The translations under genes and the position numbers were made by a program. This document shows, piece after piece, positions 11,974 through 23,189 of a DNA stretch of 64,000 nt. Below the pieces are notes generated by a model. The model was not told where the DNA came from, did not search any database, and was given only the letters and a program-made list of their open reading frames with translations. Every line of letters starts with the position of its first letter. Position 1 is the first letter of the stretch. The stretch is from the NCBI RefSeq assembly GCF_030272615.1, contig NC_081406.1:231622396-231686395 (forward strand), read 5' to 3'. The stretch is from Cryptomeria japonica. Lineage: Eukaryota > Streptophyta > Pinopsida > Cupressales > Cupressaceae.

Positions 11974-12182
11974 TTTCATCACTTTCCTTAGTAAGCATTA
12001 GGTGATTTTGTGATCTAACGTGTGTTTTGTAGGGTGCGGTTCCTAACTGTGTACTGCAGATACCGCTTGGGGCTTCGTCTGACAACTTATGGATATATCC
12101 TTTTTCAAATGATGTTTACTTTTCTGTACTTTAGCTTGCATATGCACGTAGTACTCATATGACCGCTAAAGTGGGGGCTAAA
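11974..12182 (+). repeat. 209-bp copy of the element 2 internal 3' end, with PPT
   Basis: From TTTCATCACTTTCC to the PPT AAAGTGGGGGCTAAA (12168-12182), this block is collinear and equal in length to 22981-23189. It lies between LTR A and LTR B, as expected if an LTR-internal-LTR-internal-LTR tandem lost most of its first internal region. Confidence 0.85.
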
Positions 12183-13840
12183 TGTAGCATCGTAAATTGT
12201 ACGCACTTGCTAGGGTGGTACAATTTCACACCTAGTTTAGCACCCGCCTTAGTGCATTTTACATTTTGCATTGCATTTCTCCTTTAGCACTTAATTAATC
12301 AAATTAATTAGGTCTAAGGTCCTATTTCACCATTCTCCACATCATGAAGTTGGGCCCTTTCGTTAAAGTGTGCCCTTTTCATTTTATTCCTCCAATACAT
12401 CATTCAATCAAAAACCCTAATTAAGTCCTATTTTGAACTTGGGGGCTTGGTTTCGGGGGTCAAAACATCTCGAAATCACCTGTAACTTCGGGATTCTCTC
12501 TAAAATCATCATATACGACGGCCCTGAAAATTTGGTGAAAAGTTGTCGAGACCGTGGCGCCCGGAGTGCACATGGTCCCGGACATTTTTCCCAAAATTTT
12601 AGGAGCACAATCCAATCATAAAATAAAGCTTAACCCCAAGAAATTGACAGGAAATTCAATCTCTAGGTCGGCCAAAAGACGAAATTAAGACCTAGGGTTT
12701 CATACATAAAAGCTCTCTTTCTTCATTTGAAAGGATCCGATTTTTGTTTTCAGGAACCTCATATGCAGCGAAAGAGCAGATTTTTGAAGACTTCAACAAC
12801 ATTCAACATCCCTCTATCAAGCATTTATCAATTTCATTCATCCGTTTAGGGCTTGGAAGACATTGAAGAACAATAGGAGATTACTGACTAAAGATTGGCT
12901 TGTACCCCTCCCTTGGGGGTTGGGTATGATTTCATGTTGTTTTCATGTCTTTGCATAAGCTTCAATACATCACTAATTAATGCTTTAGATCACTTTGTAT
13001 CTTGATTTAGAGCATTTACATTGTCATTTACAAGCAATTAGGGTTTACTTTCTAGGTTGCTCTAGTTTGCTTGCTCGCATTTTAGGATCTTGCACACACA
13101 CAAGGTCTACACACACAATACATTTTACAATACAACTTGGCTATTCGTGGAGGTGGAAATCACCGAAGTGGGGGTTTGACTAAGGCAAAACCCTATATAG
13201 CCGCCCACACCCTTTTCAGATATAAGTGCAGGTTTCGGGACTCGGACGACACCGCAGGTTACAGATCCGGGAAAAGCAGGTCGAGACAGCACTCCACACC
13301 AAATTGCAGAGCAAAAGACCTGGACAGGGGCGTGGGGCACCTTGGTCCTACCAAGACAGGGGCACTGGGCGTCGTGGTCCCTGGGACAGAGGCGCTGGGC
13401 GCCCTGGTCCTCCTGACAGACAGCATTTTCGACAGTTTCCAGAGTGCAAGATAGCAGTTTTAGGTGCAGTTTCCGGCACAATATCAGGACAGTGGCGCTC
13501 GCGCCCCCGTCCTAAACATTTTCAATCAGATTTTGACTCCGGGTACGCATCTACATTCTTGTTTTATCCTTGTGTTTACAGTTGTTCATTGTTTAATCTC
13601 AGTTCTGCAATCTTGTTATTAGTTTATACATGCATTTTGGGATTAGGACTTGAACTTGCATCATTTTATCTTTCAATTACAACAAAGGAATATAAATCCT
13701 AATAGGTAGCCCGTGGCTCTCTCTTTCACAAAAAGAAGTAGCCAATTGTGTGATACCTCTAGGCTCTTTCGTATTCCGTAATGTGTGTCAAAAGGTAGGA
13801 TTAGGACATGTTAACCTAGTCTCGCTTTTTCCCCTACACA
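12183..13840 (+). repeat. LTR copy B of element 2 (complete, acts as 5' LTR)
   Basis: This 1658-bp sequence runs from TGTAGCATCG to CCCTACACA. A TATA-like ACATAAAAGC occurs at about 12704, preceded by the telo-box-like CTAGGGTTTC. The candidate PBS follows three bases after its end, so it is the LTR that would drive the surviving internal region. Confidence 0.85.
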
Positions 13841-13843
13841 TTT

Positions 13844-13861
13844 TGGTGAACCTGACGTGAA
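13844..13861 (+). promoter_or_regulatory. Candidate primer-binding site of element 2
   Basis: TGGTGAACCTGACGTGAA begins three bases after LTR B. It starts with TGG, as required to pair with a tRNA CCA end. I could not assign the matching tRNA with confidence. Confidence 0.5.
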
Positions 13862-14009
13862 TCTATCATTGCTTCCTCTTCCATTGCATTTGTTAGATCT
13901 AGATCTAGATTTAGTGTGTTTTCATTTCATTTTCATTAAAAATGAAAAAAAAAAAAGAGTGTGTTTCTTTGCATTGTGTTTTTAAATTTTATGCAACCTT
14001 TATTTCAAA

Positions 14010-16490
14010 ATGTCGGATTTTTATTTGCAAAATGTTCATGCTTATGATGATTATTATGAGTATAGCCAAGATGAATTAGATGAAGCTTTAGATGAGTTTT
14101 TGAACCCTAAAGATGCCAAACCTTCATTTTACCAAAAACTCATAAACCTTGTTACTATGCCATTTAGGTGTGATGAGAAAGATAAGTCGAATGGTTCCTC
14201 TCAAGGGTACATTCCTATCAACTCTTCCACTAAATCTAGTAACATGGTTGTTTTCAACAATCCCCTCTATGAAGAGATATCTCCTTTTGAACCAAAAGAT
14301 AAACCTTTTGATAGCTATGATCATACTTTGTTGGATGATGCTCTTGATGACTTTGTGGCTTTATCAAAATCTTTAAACAAGAACAAGACTTCTAAATTGG
14401 TTAAAATGATAAACTTGAATGAGCATAATAAGCCTCTCTTTGAAGTCCAAGGTGCTTATCCTTCTCCCACCTTTCAAGTTCCTAAATCACCTCTCCTTAT
14501 TGTCCAAGGAGGGTATGAACATGATTCCTTTCGTACTCCGAATAAACCAATCATCACTGTGCAAGGAAGAAAACCTATAAGTCCTTATAGTTATGCCAAG
14601 CAATTAACTAGAGAGAGTTATCATGCGGTTGCCCATACTTATCAGACCAGAAATAATAGGCAGCCTAATCCTCCTCCTGTTATTCCAGTTTCTCTTCCTA
14701 ATCCTCAACCAATTCTTCCACAAGCTCCCCGTATTTCGCAAGTTATGGGTAAGGAATATGATCTCATAGAACAACTTAAAGCTACCCCTGCTAAGATATC
14801 CCTCTGGGATTTGATTCAAACTTCTTCCACTCATCATGGAATGTTACAAGATGCCTTGAAAGATTTGAATGTTCCTCCACCGAATACATCTAGTAATATA
14901 GCATCTTTGGTTAACTCTGTGATGAATCCTAAAGCTCAAATTGTGTTTACCCAAGATGAGTTGCCTACTAGTGAAATTCAACATCAATATGATCCCTTGA
15001 TGATTGTGGTTATCATGAAAGACATTGCTATAAGAGGAACACTAGTAGATAATGGCTCTGGCCTTAATGTGTGTAGCATTAATCTATTACATAAAATGAA
15101 TTTGGATACATCCCTCATTGAGCCTGACTCTCGTCCCATTCGAGGCTTTGACAATGTGGCTAAGACTTCATTAGGTATTATCACCTTACCTCTCACAGTG
15201 GGACCTGTTACCTTGCCTACTCCTATCCATGTTATGTCGGGAAATTTAACATACAACTTGTTATTAGGGAGACCTTGGATTCACAGTATGCAAGTTGTCC
15301 CCTCTACATTGCATAGACAAGTTAAATTTATTTATAACAATAAGACATATACCTTGATAGGTGATACTAATTTCCAAGCTTGTCTACAAACATCTACTTC
15401 CAAAGGGGGTTCTTCTAAGCCATCCTTGTCTAGTGATGACTCTTTAAACAAGATACCTGTCGATGAATCCTCACTCTCTGATGATCAAAATTCTTTGGAC
15501 GAGTCTGGAGCTCCTGAGGAAGATTCTTCTCGACTTGAATCTACACATAAGAAGGATTTTGATCCTGAGAAGGTTCTCGCAGAAGACGATTGGGGATCTC
15601 TTGATTTCAATCCCACTTTTGTAGGTGAATATAAGGTTCCTTCTAGAGAGCTTAAAGTTGAAAAGAAGGAAGAAGCTAAAAATCAGTCAATCTTACCTGA
15701 ACCTATGAGTAATAATTTTGTGGCCGCTTCTCAAACTTCTTCTCCTCACACCTCTAATTCTGAAGAGTTTGATTCATTGTCATATGAAAAACCACCTTCT
15801 CTTTCTGAAATGGTTTATCGTTATGGTCGTGGTTTTTGCATTTTTTCTAAGCATGGGTATCATGGAAATGGTTGTGGCGCTCACGAACAAGGGATAAAGG
15901 TTCCTCTAGAGAATAATTTTCACAATTATGCCTTTGGACTTGGCTATAATCCCTGCAAACGCACTAAAGTTTCTAAAAGACCATGCATTAGTGTTAATGC
16001 TATTTCTACATCTCTATCAATGCAACACCCCGAGTATATTGATGGGGATCCTTCGTGTGCCTATGCTTTGGATGTCTTCCCTACCGATGATGCTTTAGCT
16101 GAATTCTTGGGAGCCTATGACACTCTTCCTCGTTATCATCACAATAGGGGACTTCCTTATTGTTTGAACACTGAAGCCTATTTTGGAAAAGAGATCGATA
16201 ATGATGAGATTGTGAAAGAATTCCCTCAGTTAAAGGATACTCCTCAACAAAGTAATCTTCTTATAAGTGACACCACTGATGTTAAGATGGATCCTTGCAA
16301 TAAAGAAAAAGTCATTAAAATTGGAAAATGTTTGGATGAAGAGGAACAAAAACAATATGAAGATTTATTGCACGAATTCCCTGAGATCTTTGCTTGGACA
16401 TACTCTGACATGCCTGGTATAGATCCTAAGATTGTCACTCATAATATTGTCTTAGTTCCCGATGCTAAGCCCGTGAAACAAAAGATTTGA
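14010..16490 (+). pseudogene. Element 2 pol, part 1: novel N-terminus, protease, G-patch-like region (no gag)
   Basis: The 826-residue frame begins 149 bp after the PBS, at an ATG reading MSDFYLQNVH. Residues 1-240 resemble no Gag: they are acidic, with the paired phrases DELDEALDEFL and LLDDALDDFV and three loose repeats ending in VQG. No retrotrans_gag motif or zinc knuckle is seen. From about 250 the frame matches element 1: YDLIEQLKATPAKIS, then protease LVDNGSGLNV (Asp347), LLLGRPWIHSMQ (about 417-428) and a G-patch-like segment rich in glycine and tyrosine (about 600-630). It ends in TGA at 16488-16490 at the start of RT, where element 1 has the arginine codon CGA, so this is a likely C-to-T nonsense change. 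Confidence 0.85.
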
Positions 16491-16493
16491 AAA

Positions 16494-19067
16494 ATGAATC
16501 CTAAGGTGGCTCTGCTTGTTAAGGCTGAGATTGAAAAATTATTGGAGGCTGGATTTATTCGCCCTATTGATTATTCCCCATGGATTTCAAATATTGTCGC
16601 TGTGGCTAAACGAGATAATAAAATAAGAATGTGTACCGATTTTCAAGATTTAAATAGGGCTTCTTTAAAAGATGATTTCCCTCTTCCAAACATTGACATG
16701 ATAGTTGATTCTACGGCAGGACATGCCTTGTTATCCTTCATGGATGGTTTTTCAGGATACAATCAAATTTTCATTAACCCTCAAGATCAATTCAAAACCA
16801 CTTTCACCACTCCTTGGGGTACATTTTGTTGGATAATGATGCCTTTCGGACTTAAAAATGCCGGTGCAACTTATCAACGAGCGATGACCCTTATCTTTCA
16901 TGATTATATGCATAAGATTTTAGAGGATTATGTTGATGATATTTTAGCCAAATCCATTCTTCGCATAGATCATATTAAAATCCTTCGTCAAATCTTTGAA
17001 AGAATTCATAAATATCACATGCGCTTGAATCCCCGAAAATGTGTTTTCGGTGTGGATAGTGGAAAACTATTAGGGTTCATAGTTTCGCATCGTGGGATTG
17101 AGGTGGACACTAAGAAAATAGATGCTATTGTCAACATGCCACCTCCTAGAAATGTGTCTCAACTTAAAAGCTTACAAGGAAAGATTCAAGCTATTCGTAG
17201 GTTCGTATCTCAACTTGCGGATCGTACCTTTCCTTTTACTCAACTTCTCAAAAAGAATATCACTTTTCAATGGAATGAAGATTGTCAACAAGCATTTGAA
17301 GATTTAAAAGTGTATTTGGCTAGTCCTCCTATTCTTCAACCTGCCGAACCTTCTAAACCCTTCCTTCTGTATACAGTTGCTTCCTCTCATGCTCTCGCAG
17401 CATTGTTGGCACAACATGATAAGGATGGTAAGGAATGTTCGGTTTATTACATAAGTCGTACCTTACTCGATTATGAGACCCGATATTCTGCAATAGAAAG
17501 ACAATGCTTGGCCTTGGTGTTTGCGACTCAAAAATTGAGACATTATCTTTTAAATTCAGAAGTCCACGTCATGGTAAAGTTTGATCCTTTGAAGCATCTT
17601 TTCTCTAAAACTGATTTATCAAGACGCCTAGCTAAGTGGGTTATGATGTTAACTGAATTTGACCTTAAATTTGTTTCACAAAGAGAAATTAAAGGGCAAG
17701 CATTGACCGATCACTTAGTTGAGGCCCCTTCACCTTTCTCCTTCCCTAATTCTGAGTCTTTCCCTGATGACTTCATTCTTTCTATAGAGAAAGATGAAAC
17801 TTGGGAGCTATACTTTGATGGTTCTAAATGTCGTACGGGATCGGGGGCAGGTGTTGTTCTGATTTCTCCTACAAGGAAATCTATTCCCTTATCCTATTGT
17901 CTAAATTTCCTGTGTACCAATAACATTGCTGAGTATGAGGCTCTTATAGCAGGAATAAAAGCAGCCTTAGCTCTAAATATAAAGCACATACATATTTATG
18001 GAGATTCTCAATTGATTATAAGACAAGTAACAGGACTGTATCAAGCAAAACAAGACAAATTATCACAATATAAAGACCTTGCTATCTCTTTATTACAAAA
18101 ATTCGATTCTTATACCATGGAACCTGTTCCTCGAAAAGATAATCGACATACGGATGCAATGGCATGTGTGGCTTCTCTTGTGTCTTTAGAGGACCCTGTG
18201 GTTGATCTTAAATTTGTTATTCACAACCTTATTTCTCCAGCTATTGTAGACGATTCTAGCTTGGTAACATGTTGTGACTTTATAGACTCAGATGAATGGT
18301 ATTCGCATATCGTAAGATATTTGACCGATGGTACCTTTCCTGATTCTGCCAATAGGAACACTAGGGCTAGAATCCGCAAGCTGTCTGCTAGATATATCAT
18401 TCTTTCTAATGTCCTTTACCGAAGGGGTTATGACGATCTTCTCCTTCGTTGTCTTAACAAATCGGAAATCCCCGTTGCTCTTGAAGAGACACATTCAGGT
18501 GCTTGTGGGGGGCATTTCGGAGGCAAATCCTTGGTTCAAAGATTGCTTCGTATGGGATACTATTGGCAAACTATGCAGAAGGATTCTTTTTCATTTGTTA
18601 AAAAATGTCATCAATGTCAACAACACAATAATCTGATTCATGCTCCTGCCCAAGAACTTCGTTCTCAAGTAGCTTCTTGGCCTTTCTCCGCATGGGGTCT
18701 GGATCTCATTGGTAAAATCTCTCCTCCTTCATCTCAAAGACACACCTTCATTATAACTGCAACAGATTACTTTACGAAGTGGGTAGAAGCTATTCCCCTT
18801 CACTCTACTACTGCTAAAGTGATTTGTCAATTTCTTTTAGAAAACATCATTTCTCGATTCGGGATACCTTCCACTATAATCTCAGATAATGGGACATCAT
18901 TTAAGAACAAGGACGTGAAGAAATTCCTCAAGAAGTATCATATCAAACATCGATTTTCTACACCATACTATCCTCAATCAAATGGTCAAGCCGAATCATC
19001 CAATAAGATAATTGAACAAATTCTTCGCAAAACCATGAATAAGCATGGTAAGGATTGGAGTAATTAG
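16494..19067 (+). pseudogene. Element 2 pol, part 2: reverse transcriptase, two RNase H regions, integrase core
   Basis: This is in the same frame as part 1. Numbering from 16494, RT spans about 1-190, with DFPLPNIDMIVD, FSGYNQI, MPFGLKNAGATYQRAM and catalytic YVDD at 16929-16940 (residues 146-149). The RT-linked RNase H region follows (about 285-400). A second RNase H has FDGS (about 441), IAEYEAL and GDSQLI, as in Tat-lineage elements. Integrase has its zinc region (H...H near 665-675, CHQC near 704) and catalytic D, D, E in GLDLIGKI, ISDNGTSF and NGQAESS. The frame closes with TAG at 19065-19067, where element 1 carries a glutamine codon. Apart from that stop, the enzymes look intact. Confidence 0.9.
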
Positions 19068-19556
19068 CTAATCTATGCTCTTTGGGCCTACCGAACGAGT
19101 GTACGAATTGCTACAGGAACTACTCCTTATAATCTTGTTTATGGTGCTGACGCTATTATGCCTTTAGAGTTAGAGATTCCATCACTTAGGGTTTCTCTCA
19201 AAGGTATAGTAGATGATGACTCTTATAGAGAACAACGACTTCAACAGCTTGAGATGCTTGATGAACAGCGTATAAACACTCTTGAGCATATTCAAGCGTA
19301 TCACAAAACTCTACAACGAAGCTATAATGATAAGGTTATTCAACGTTCCTTCTCAGTAGGTGACTTAATCCTCTATGAGAATCAGCGCAATGTGAATGCC
19401 TTACCTGCAGAAAAGGGAAAATTTAGTCCTAATTGGCTTGGACCATATATCGTTATTGAAGATTATGGATCAGGTGCTTACAAAATAGCGGATGTAGACG
19501 GTACGCCTCTTAAAGAACCTATAAATGCTATGCACTTGCGTAGATATTATTCTTAA
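19068..19556 (+). pseudogene. Element 2 pol, part 3: integrase C-terminus
   Basis: This continues in frame after the TAG, with ALWAYRTSVRIATGTTPYNL, then LEIPSLRVSLKGI and a GPYIVIEDYG-type SH3-like fold segment, ending INAMHLRRYYS and TAA. No chromodomain is present. With parts 1 and 2 it makes one reading frame of 1848 codons broken by only two stops and no frameshift. Confidence 0.88.
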
Positions 19557-20070
19557 TTCTTCATTCCTTATTTTCTTTTCAGTTCTTCAACATTGGGTAA
19601 TATGTTAGTATCTCCTAAATAGAGCAAAATAGAATTAAATGTTATGGTGTTTAATCTATATTGCTTCGTTCTTGACAAGCGTGTTTCTTTACTTTATAGT
19701 TTGTTTTGAATTCATTTATGTAAATTGTAAAAGATTTACATTTCCATTATGCTAGCATATTTCGCAATGTCTTATGTGTTAAGTAGGATTGTATCATGTT
19801 GTGTTTAAGTTCAAAATTAAATCACATTAGTTATATGATTCTTAGACTTAATGCATATTTCTTCCCTATCATCAATGTAGTACTTGATTAAATATTTTAA
19901 TTAAGTCACACATGTATCAATTTAATCATGGAGCATTGAGAAATCAATCACATGGAAATTAAATCCTAAATATACATGTACACCTACCAAATGTATTAGA
20001 TTTAATCAAAGCAAAATATACATTGTTTTAAGCATTAAAGATAACACATTTGCGACAAAAGAGAAGCATG

Positions 20071-20129
<59 letters not shown>

Positions 20130-20188
20130 ATCGTATACAAATATAGGTCATTATACATCCAAAATATGACCTATCCTACATCATAAAA
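19557..20188 (+). other. AT-rich spacer between pol and the antisense gene, with a TG microsatellite
   Basis: No gene is supported here. At 20070-20129 a (TA)n run passes into about 20 copies of TG. The spacer lies tail-to-tail between pol (plus strand) and the PMD gene (minus strand), so it could hold 3' ends for both transcripts. Confidence 0.6.
20070..20129. repeat. TA/TG dinucleotide microsatellite
   Basis: About 8 TA units are followed by about 20 uninterrupted TG units. It lies in the noncoding spacer of element 2. Confidence 0.95.
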
Positions 20189-22608
20189 TCATCTCCTATC
20201 CCTAGGGCTGGTGGCTGGAGAGTGACGACTAGATGCTCCCTCCTGATCCGGCCGTGCAGGTGGACCCATAGGTGTGTAGCGTGATATAGACCGCGAGTGA
20301 CTCCGAGAGGAACTCCTACGATCCCTATCCATAAGGATCGCGCGATAGGAGGTAGCCTCGGCCTGAGCTGCTGCTAGATCTCGCTGTGCCCGCTGAAGGT
20401 TCTCTGATAGAACTCTCTCTCTCTCCCTCCATATGTCTACCTATACTCGAAATGGGGAAAACAAGTCCTCATGCCGACCCGCATTCCCCTAAGGCCTATA
20501 AGCAATATGTGAGGAACTAGGGATCTGTGCCATCGTGGAAATGTATGTCACTGCTTGCTGAATCAGGGAACGCCACTCTTGCACATTAGCTATAGCAGTA
20601 GAACAGATTTTTGTATTAGTACCATTCTATATCATCAAAACATTAATCAATCAATATAAACCTACTATACCTGGATCTCCCTCATGCCAGTAGGGATCAT
20701 GATATGGTAGCATCTGTGACTGGGAACTACTAAGCTCCCTATGCTCGAATAATCTATGCACGATGGGTGTAGGCTGGACGGTACTAGAAACAGGTCTCCG
20801 TATCGCCTCATGTTCCCCCTTTTGGGGAATAAGAGGAGGATCCAGGGCTATGGTATCATCTCCTGAATGGTGGGGAGCTGCATCTGACCCCTCCTCATCA
20901 TCTCTATCCTCCTCGTCCTCGTCCGCATCCTCACCTGCATCCTCGTTCTCCTCATCTCTATCTGTGTCATCATCCTCCTCCTCCTCAGCACTAGGCTGAT
21001 CTCCTATGGGTTGATCAGGATCTCCTACCTCCTCATGACCCTCTCCTTCCTCTGGCTCCTCTAACCTGGATCCCTGGTCCTCATCTCGGTCTCCATGTCT
21101 CCATGGGCCTGGATGGCCTGTCGGGTGATCTGGTGGAAAGATAGGCCCTAGATATGATCTCATAAACCATGAGACATACCTGCGCTGTGCTCCAGGCTCT
21201 GCAGAGTAATCAGTGACTACATCCTGATCAGATCCCTCTATATTTGTAGTCTCGATGTCATCTATCGTCGGTCTCGCAACTGCTCTAGGTCTTGGAAGGA
21301 CTCGTGAGTGTCGAGTATAGATGGGTACATCGGCTGGAACACACTGCTCTAGCCCGAACTGCCTCTGTACTCGGTCGAAGTAGAATGGGACTATGATATG
21401 TGAATATCATCCTCACAGTAAGCGGTTCCTCTGTAGGCATGCTAACTGCCTCTCCATCCCATCCCATCTGTGCATCCGCAGATAGGGTCTCCATACGGTC
21501 ACCTCAGCTGTCAATCTATCAAAAATCACTCTCCAATATAGCAAATCTCCAAATCTCCACTCGCTGGTAAGTGGATAAGCAAACACCCTAGGTCGCTCGC
21601 TAGCCGTACTCATCAGAAAGCCGACAGGCCTGGTGCATGTGAAGTGCTCAAATATCCACACCTACAGAAGTGTGCATGTCATCAAGTTGCAGCCCTGTCC
21701 AAACACATACTCCTCAAGGTCATGATAGAGATGTGCAAGCATACTCCGACCCCAAGCATATACTCTCCTGTGTCTCTCCATAGCTCTGATGCACCATGTG
21801 AGACCCCCATGCATGTGCGTGCCTCGCCCATTAGGGCAGACGGCTAGTGCTATGATGGCGGTCATAAGACGTCTCATAAGGGGCACCTCTCCTGTAGGAT
21901 GTAAGAGCCAGCTGACCATGATGCGACCTCTCGTCTCACTGGGCATGACTCTCCCTATGCAATATACCTACTCCCTCTGATGGTCCTCCGCAAACCGATC
22001 GGTCGCGTATGTCACAGTAGCTCCTCTGATAGGAAGATGAAGTATGCGGTACACATCCTCAAGTGTAACCGTCAGCTCCCCTACTGGAAGATGGAATGTG
22101 CATGTGTCAGGATCCCATCGCTCCATCAGTGCCATCAGCATCGCAGGATGGAACCGAATGGCTGGCATGAGGATCGCATACCATAAACCCACGATCGACA
22201 ATGTGTCTCTCTCTCCCTGAGTTAGCCGCGGAATCTGATCTCGCAAACTACGAAGAATCTGTCCCGCCGTATGCTCTCTCATGTATGGGAGACCCTGCAA
22301 CACAAAAACATAACTATAATCAGTACTCAATCATCAAAATCATTCATGCAAACTGTCGAACATCGTATAATAACCCTGATATTTCTCGCCAAGTCCTGAT
22401 TGGGACCATGGTGCCCTGTCAGGGACCATGGTGCCCTGGGTGGGACCCAGGGTCAGATTTCAGGGCCCGCAAACGATCACAGAAAGTCAAATGCAGAAAA
22501 TCAAAAGTCAACGTTCAGTCAACTCACCTCGTCCAGTGGCTCGTCGTCGATCACGGCCTGTCGCAGGATCTCAATCCTCGTGGGACGCTCCGGTCGTCGT
22601 GAAGGCAT
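20189..22608 (-). pseudogene. Antisense plant mobile domain (PMD) gene carried by element 2, three exons
   Basis: Read on the minus strand, exons 22608-22528, 22294-20671 and 20589-20189 join in phase (81+1624+401 = 2106 nt, 702 codons). Intron 1 has GTGAGT and TTGCAG; intron 2 (81 nt) has GTATAG and GCTATAG. After a 27-residue first exon the protein shows FHLPVGELTVTLEDVYRIL and later LLxVWIFEHF and FDRVQRQFGLEQ, the core pattern of the plant mobile domain (PF10536, related to MAIN/MAIL and transposon proteins). Then come a long acidic Asp/Glu tract, a possible coiled coil and an Arg/Ser-rich tail. Six in-frame stops (21968, 21662, 21413, 21407, 20489, 20441, lower plus-strand base of each) disable it. 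It is convergent with pol. PMD proteins of the host act in silencing; the role here is unknown. Confidence 0.8.
22295..22527 (-). other. Intron 1 of the antisense PMD gene
   Basis: It is 233 nt long, phase 0, with consensus GT-AG ends on the minus strand only. It contains two close copies of GGGACCATGGTGCCCTG (plus strand 22402-22418 and 22422-22438), which resemble the GGCGCC tandem repeat in the LTR. Confidence 0.65.
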
Positions 22609-22688
22609 GATGATGGCTATGTGGGCTCCGCTACAATGAACAGTATTCCGAAATCAACAAAGTGACAAATGCAAGTGTCACTTTCAAG

Positions 22689-22730
22689 GTATATACTTTC
22701 ATTCCTTTACCTTTACTTTCAAAACCCTAA
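22689..22730 (-). promoter_or_regulatory. Candidate promoter of the antisense PMD gene
   Basis: On the minus strand, a telo-box-like TTAGGGTTTT (22721-22730) is followed by a TATA-like GTATATAC (22689-22696), about 80-90 nt upstream of the ATG at 22608. The spacing suits a plant promoter with a short leader. This is inferred from motif and position only. Confidence 0.4.
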
Positions 22731-22980
22731 TTTTCCTCTATCACTCATTTCATCATAACTTGAGTTTGGGAGATGCGATTTTCGATCCGTTTGTTGCATA
22801 GGAATCGTATTTTCATTCCCCTACTCTCGGGATGCTCCAAAAAGTGCTCTGATGAAGCCTATTCAGTGAACATCCCTCATCAATACTCTCTTACACAATT
22901 TGTCGTAAGTAAACATGCTACCCTATTTCACCTCCGTAATAAACAAGTCGAAACAGGGGGGGCATATAGCTACTCACAAA

Positions 22981-23189
22981 TTTCATCACTTTCCTTAGTA
23001 AGCATTAGGTGATTTTGTGATCTAACATGTGTTTTGTAGGGTGCGGTTCCTAACTGTGTACTGTAGATACCGCTGGGGGCTTCGTCCGACAACTTATGGA
23101 TATATCCTTTTTCAAATGATGTTTACTTTTCTGTACTTTAGCTTGCATATGCACGTAGTACTCATATGACCACTAAAGTGGGGGCTAAA
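22981..23189 (+). promoter_or_regulatory. 3' internal end and polypurine tract of element 2
   Basis: It is the block duplicated at 11974-12182. It ends with AAAGTGGGGGCTAAA (23175-23189), a purine-rich tract directly before the TG of LTR C, which would prime plus-strand synthesis. The preceding 22740-22980 holds nothing I recognise. Confidence 0.7.

Noticed and set aside
20763-20999. Ser-rich plus-strand open frame
   Set aside because: It is the opposite strand of the Asp/Glu tract of the PMD gene, which has the consistent exon structure.
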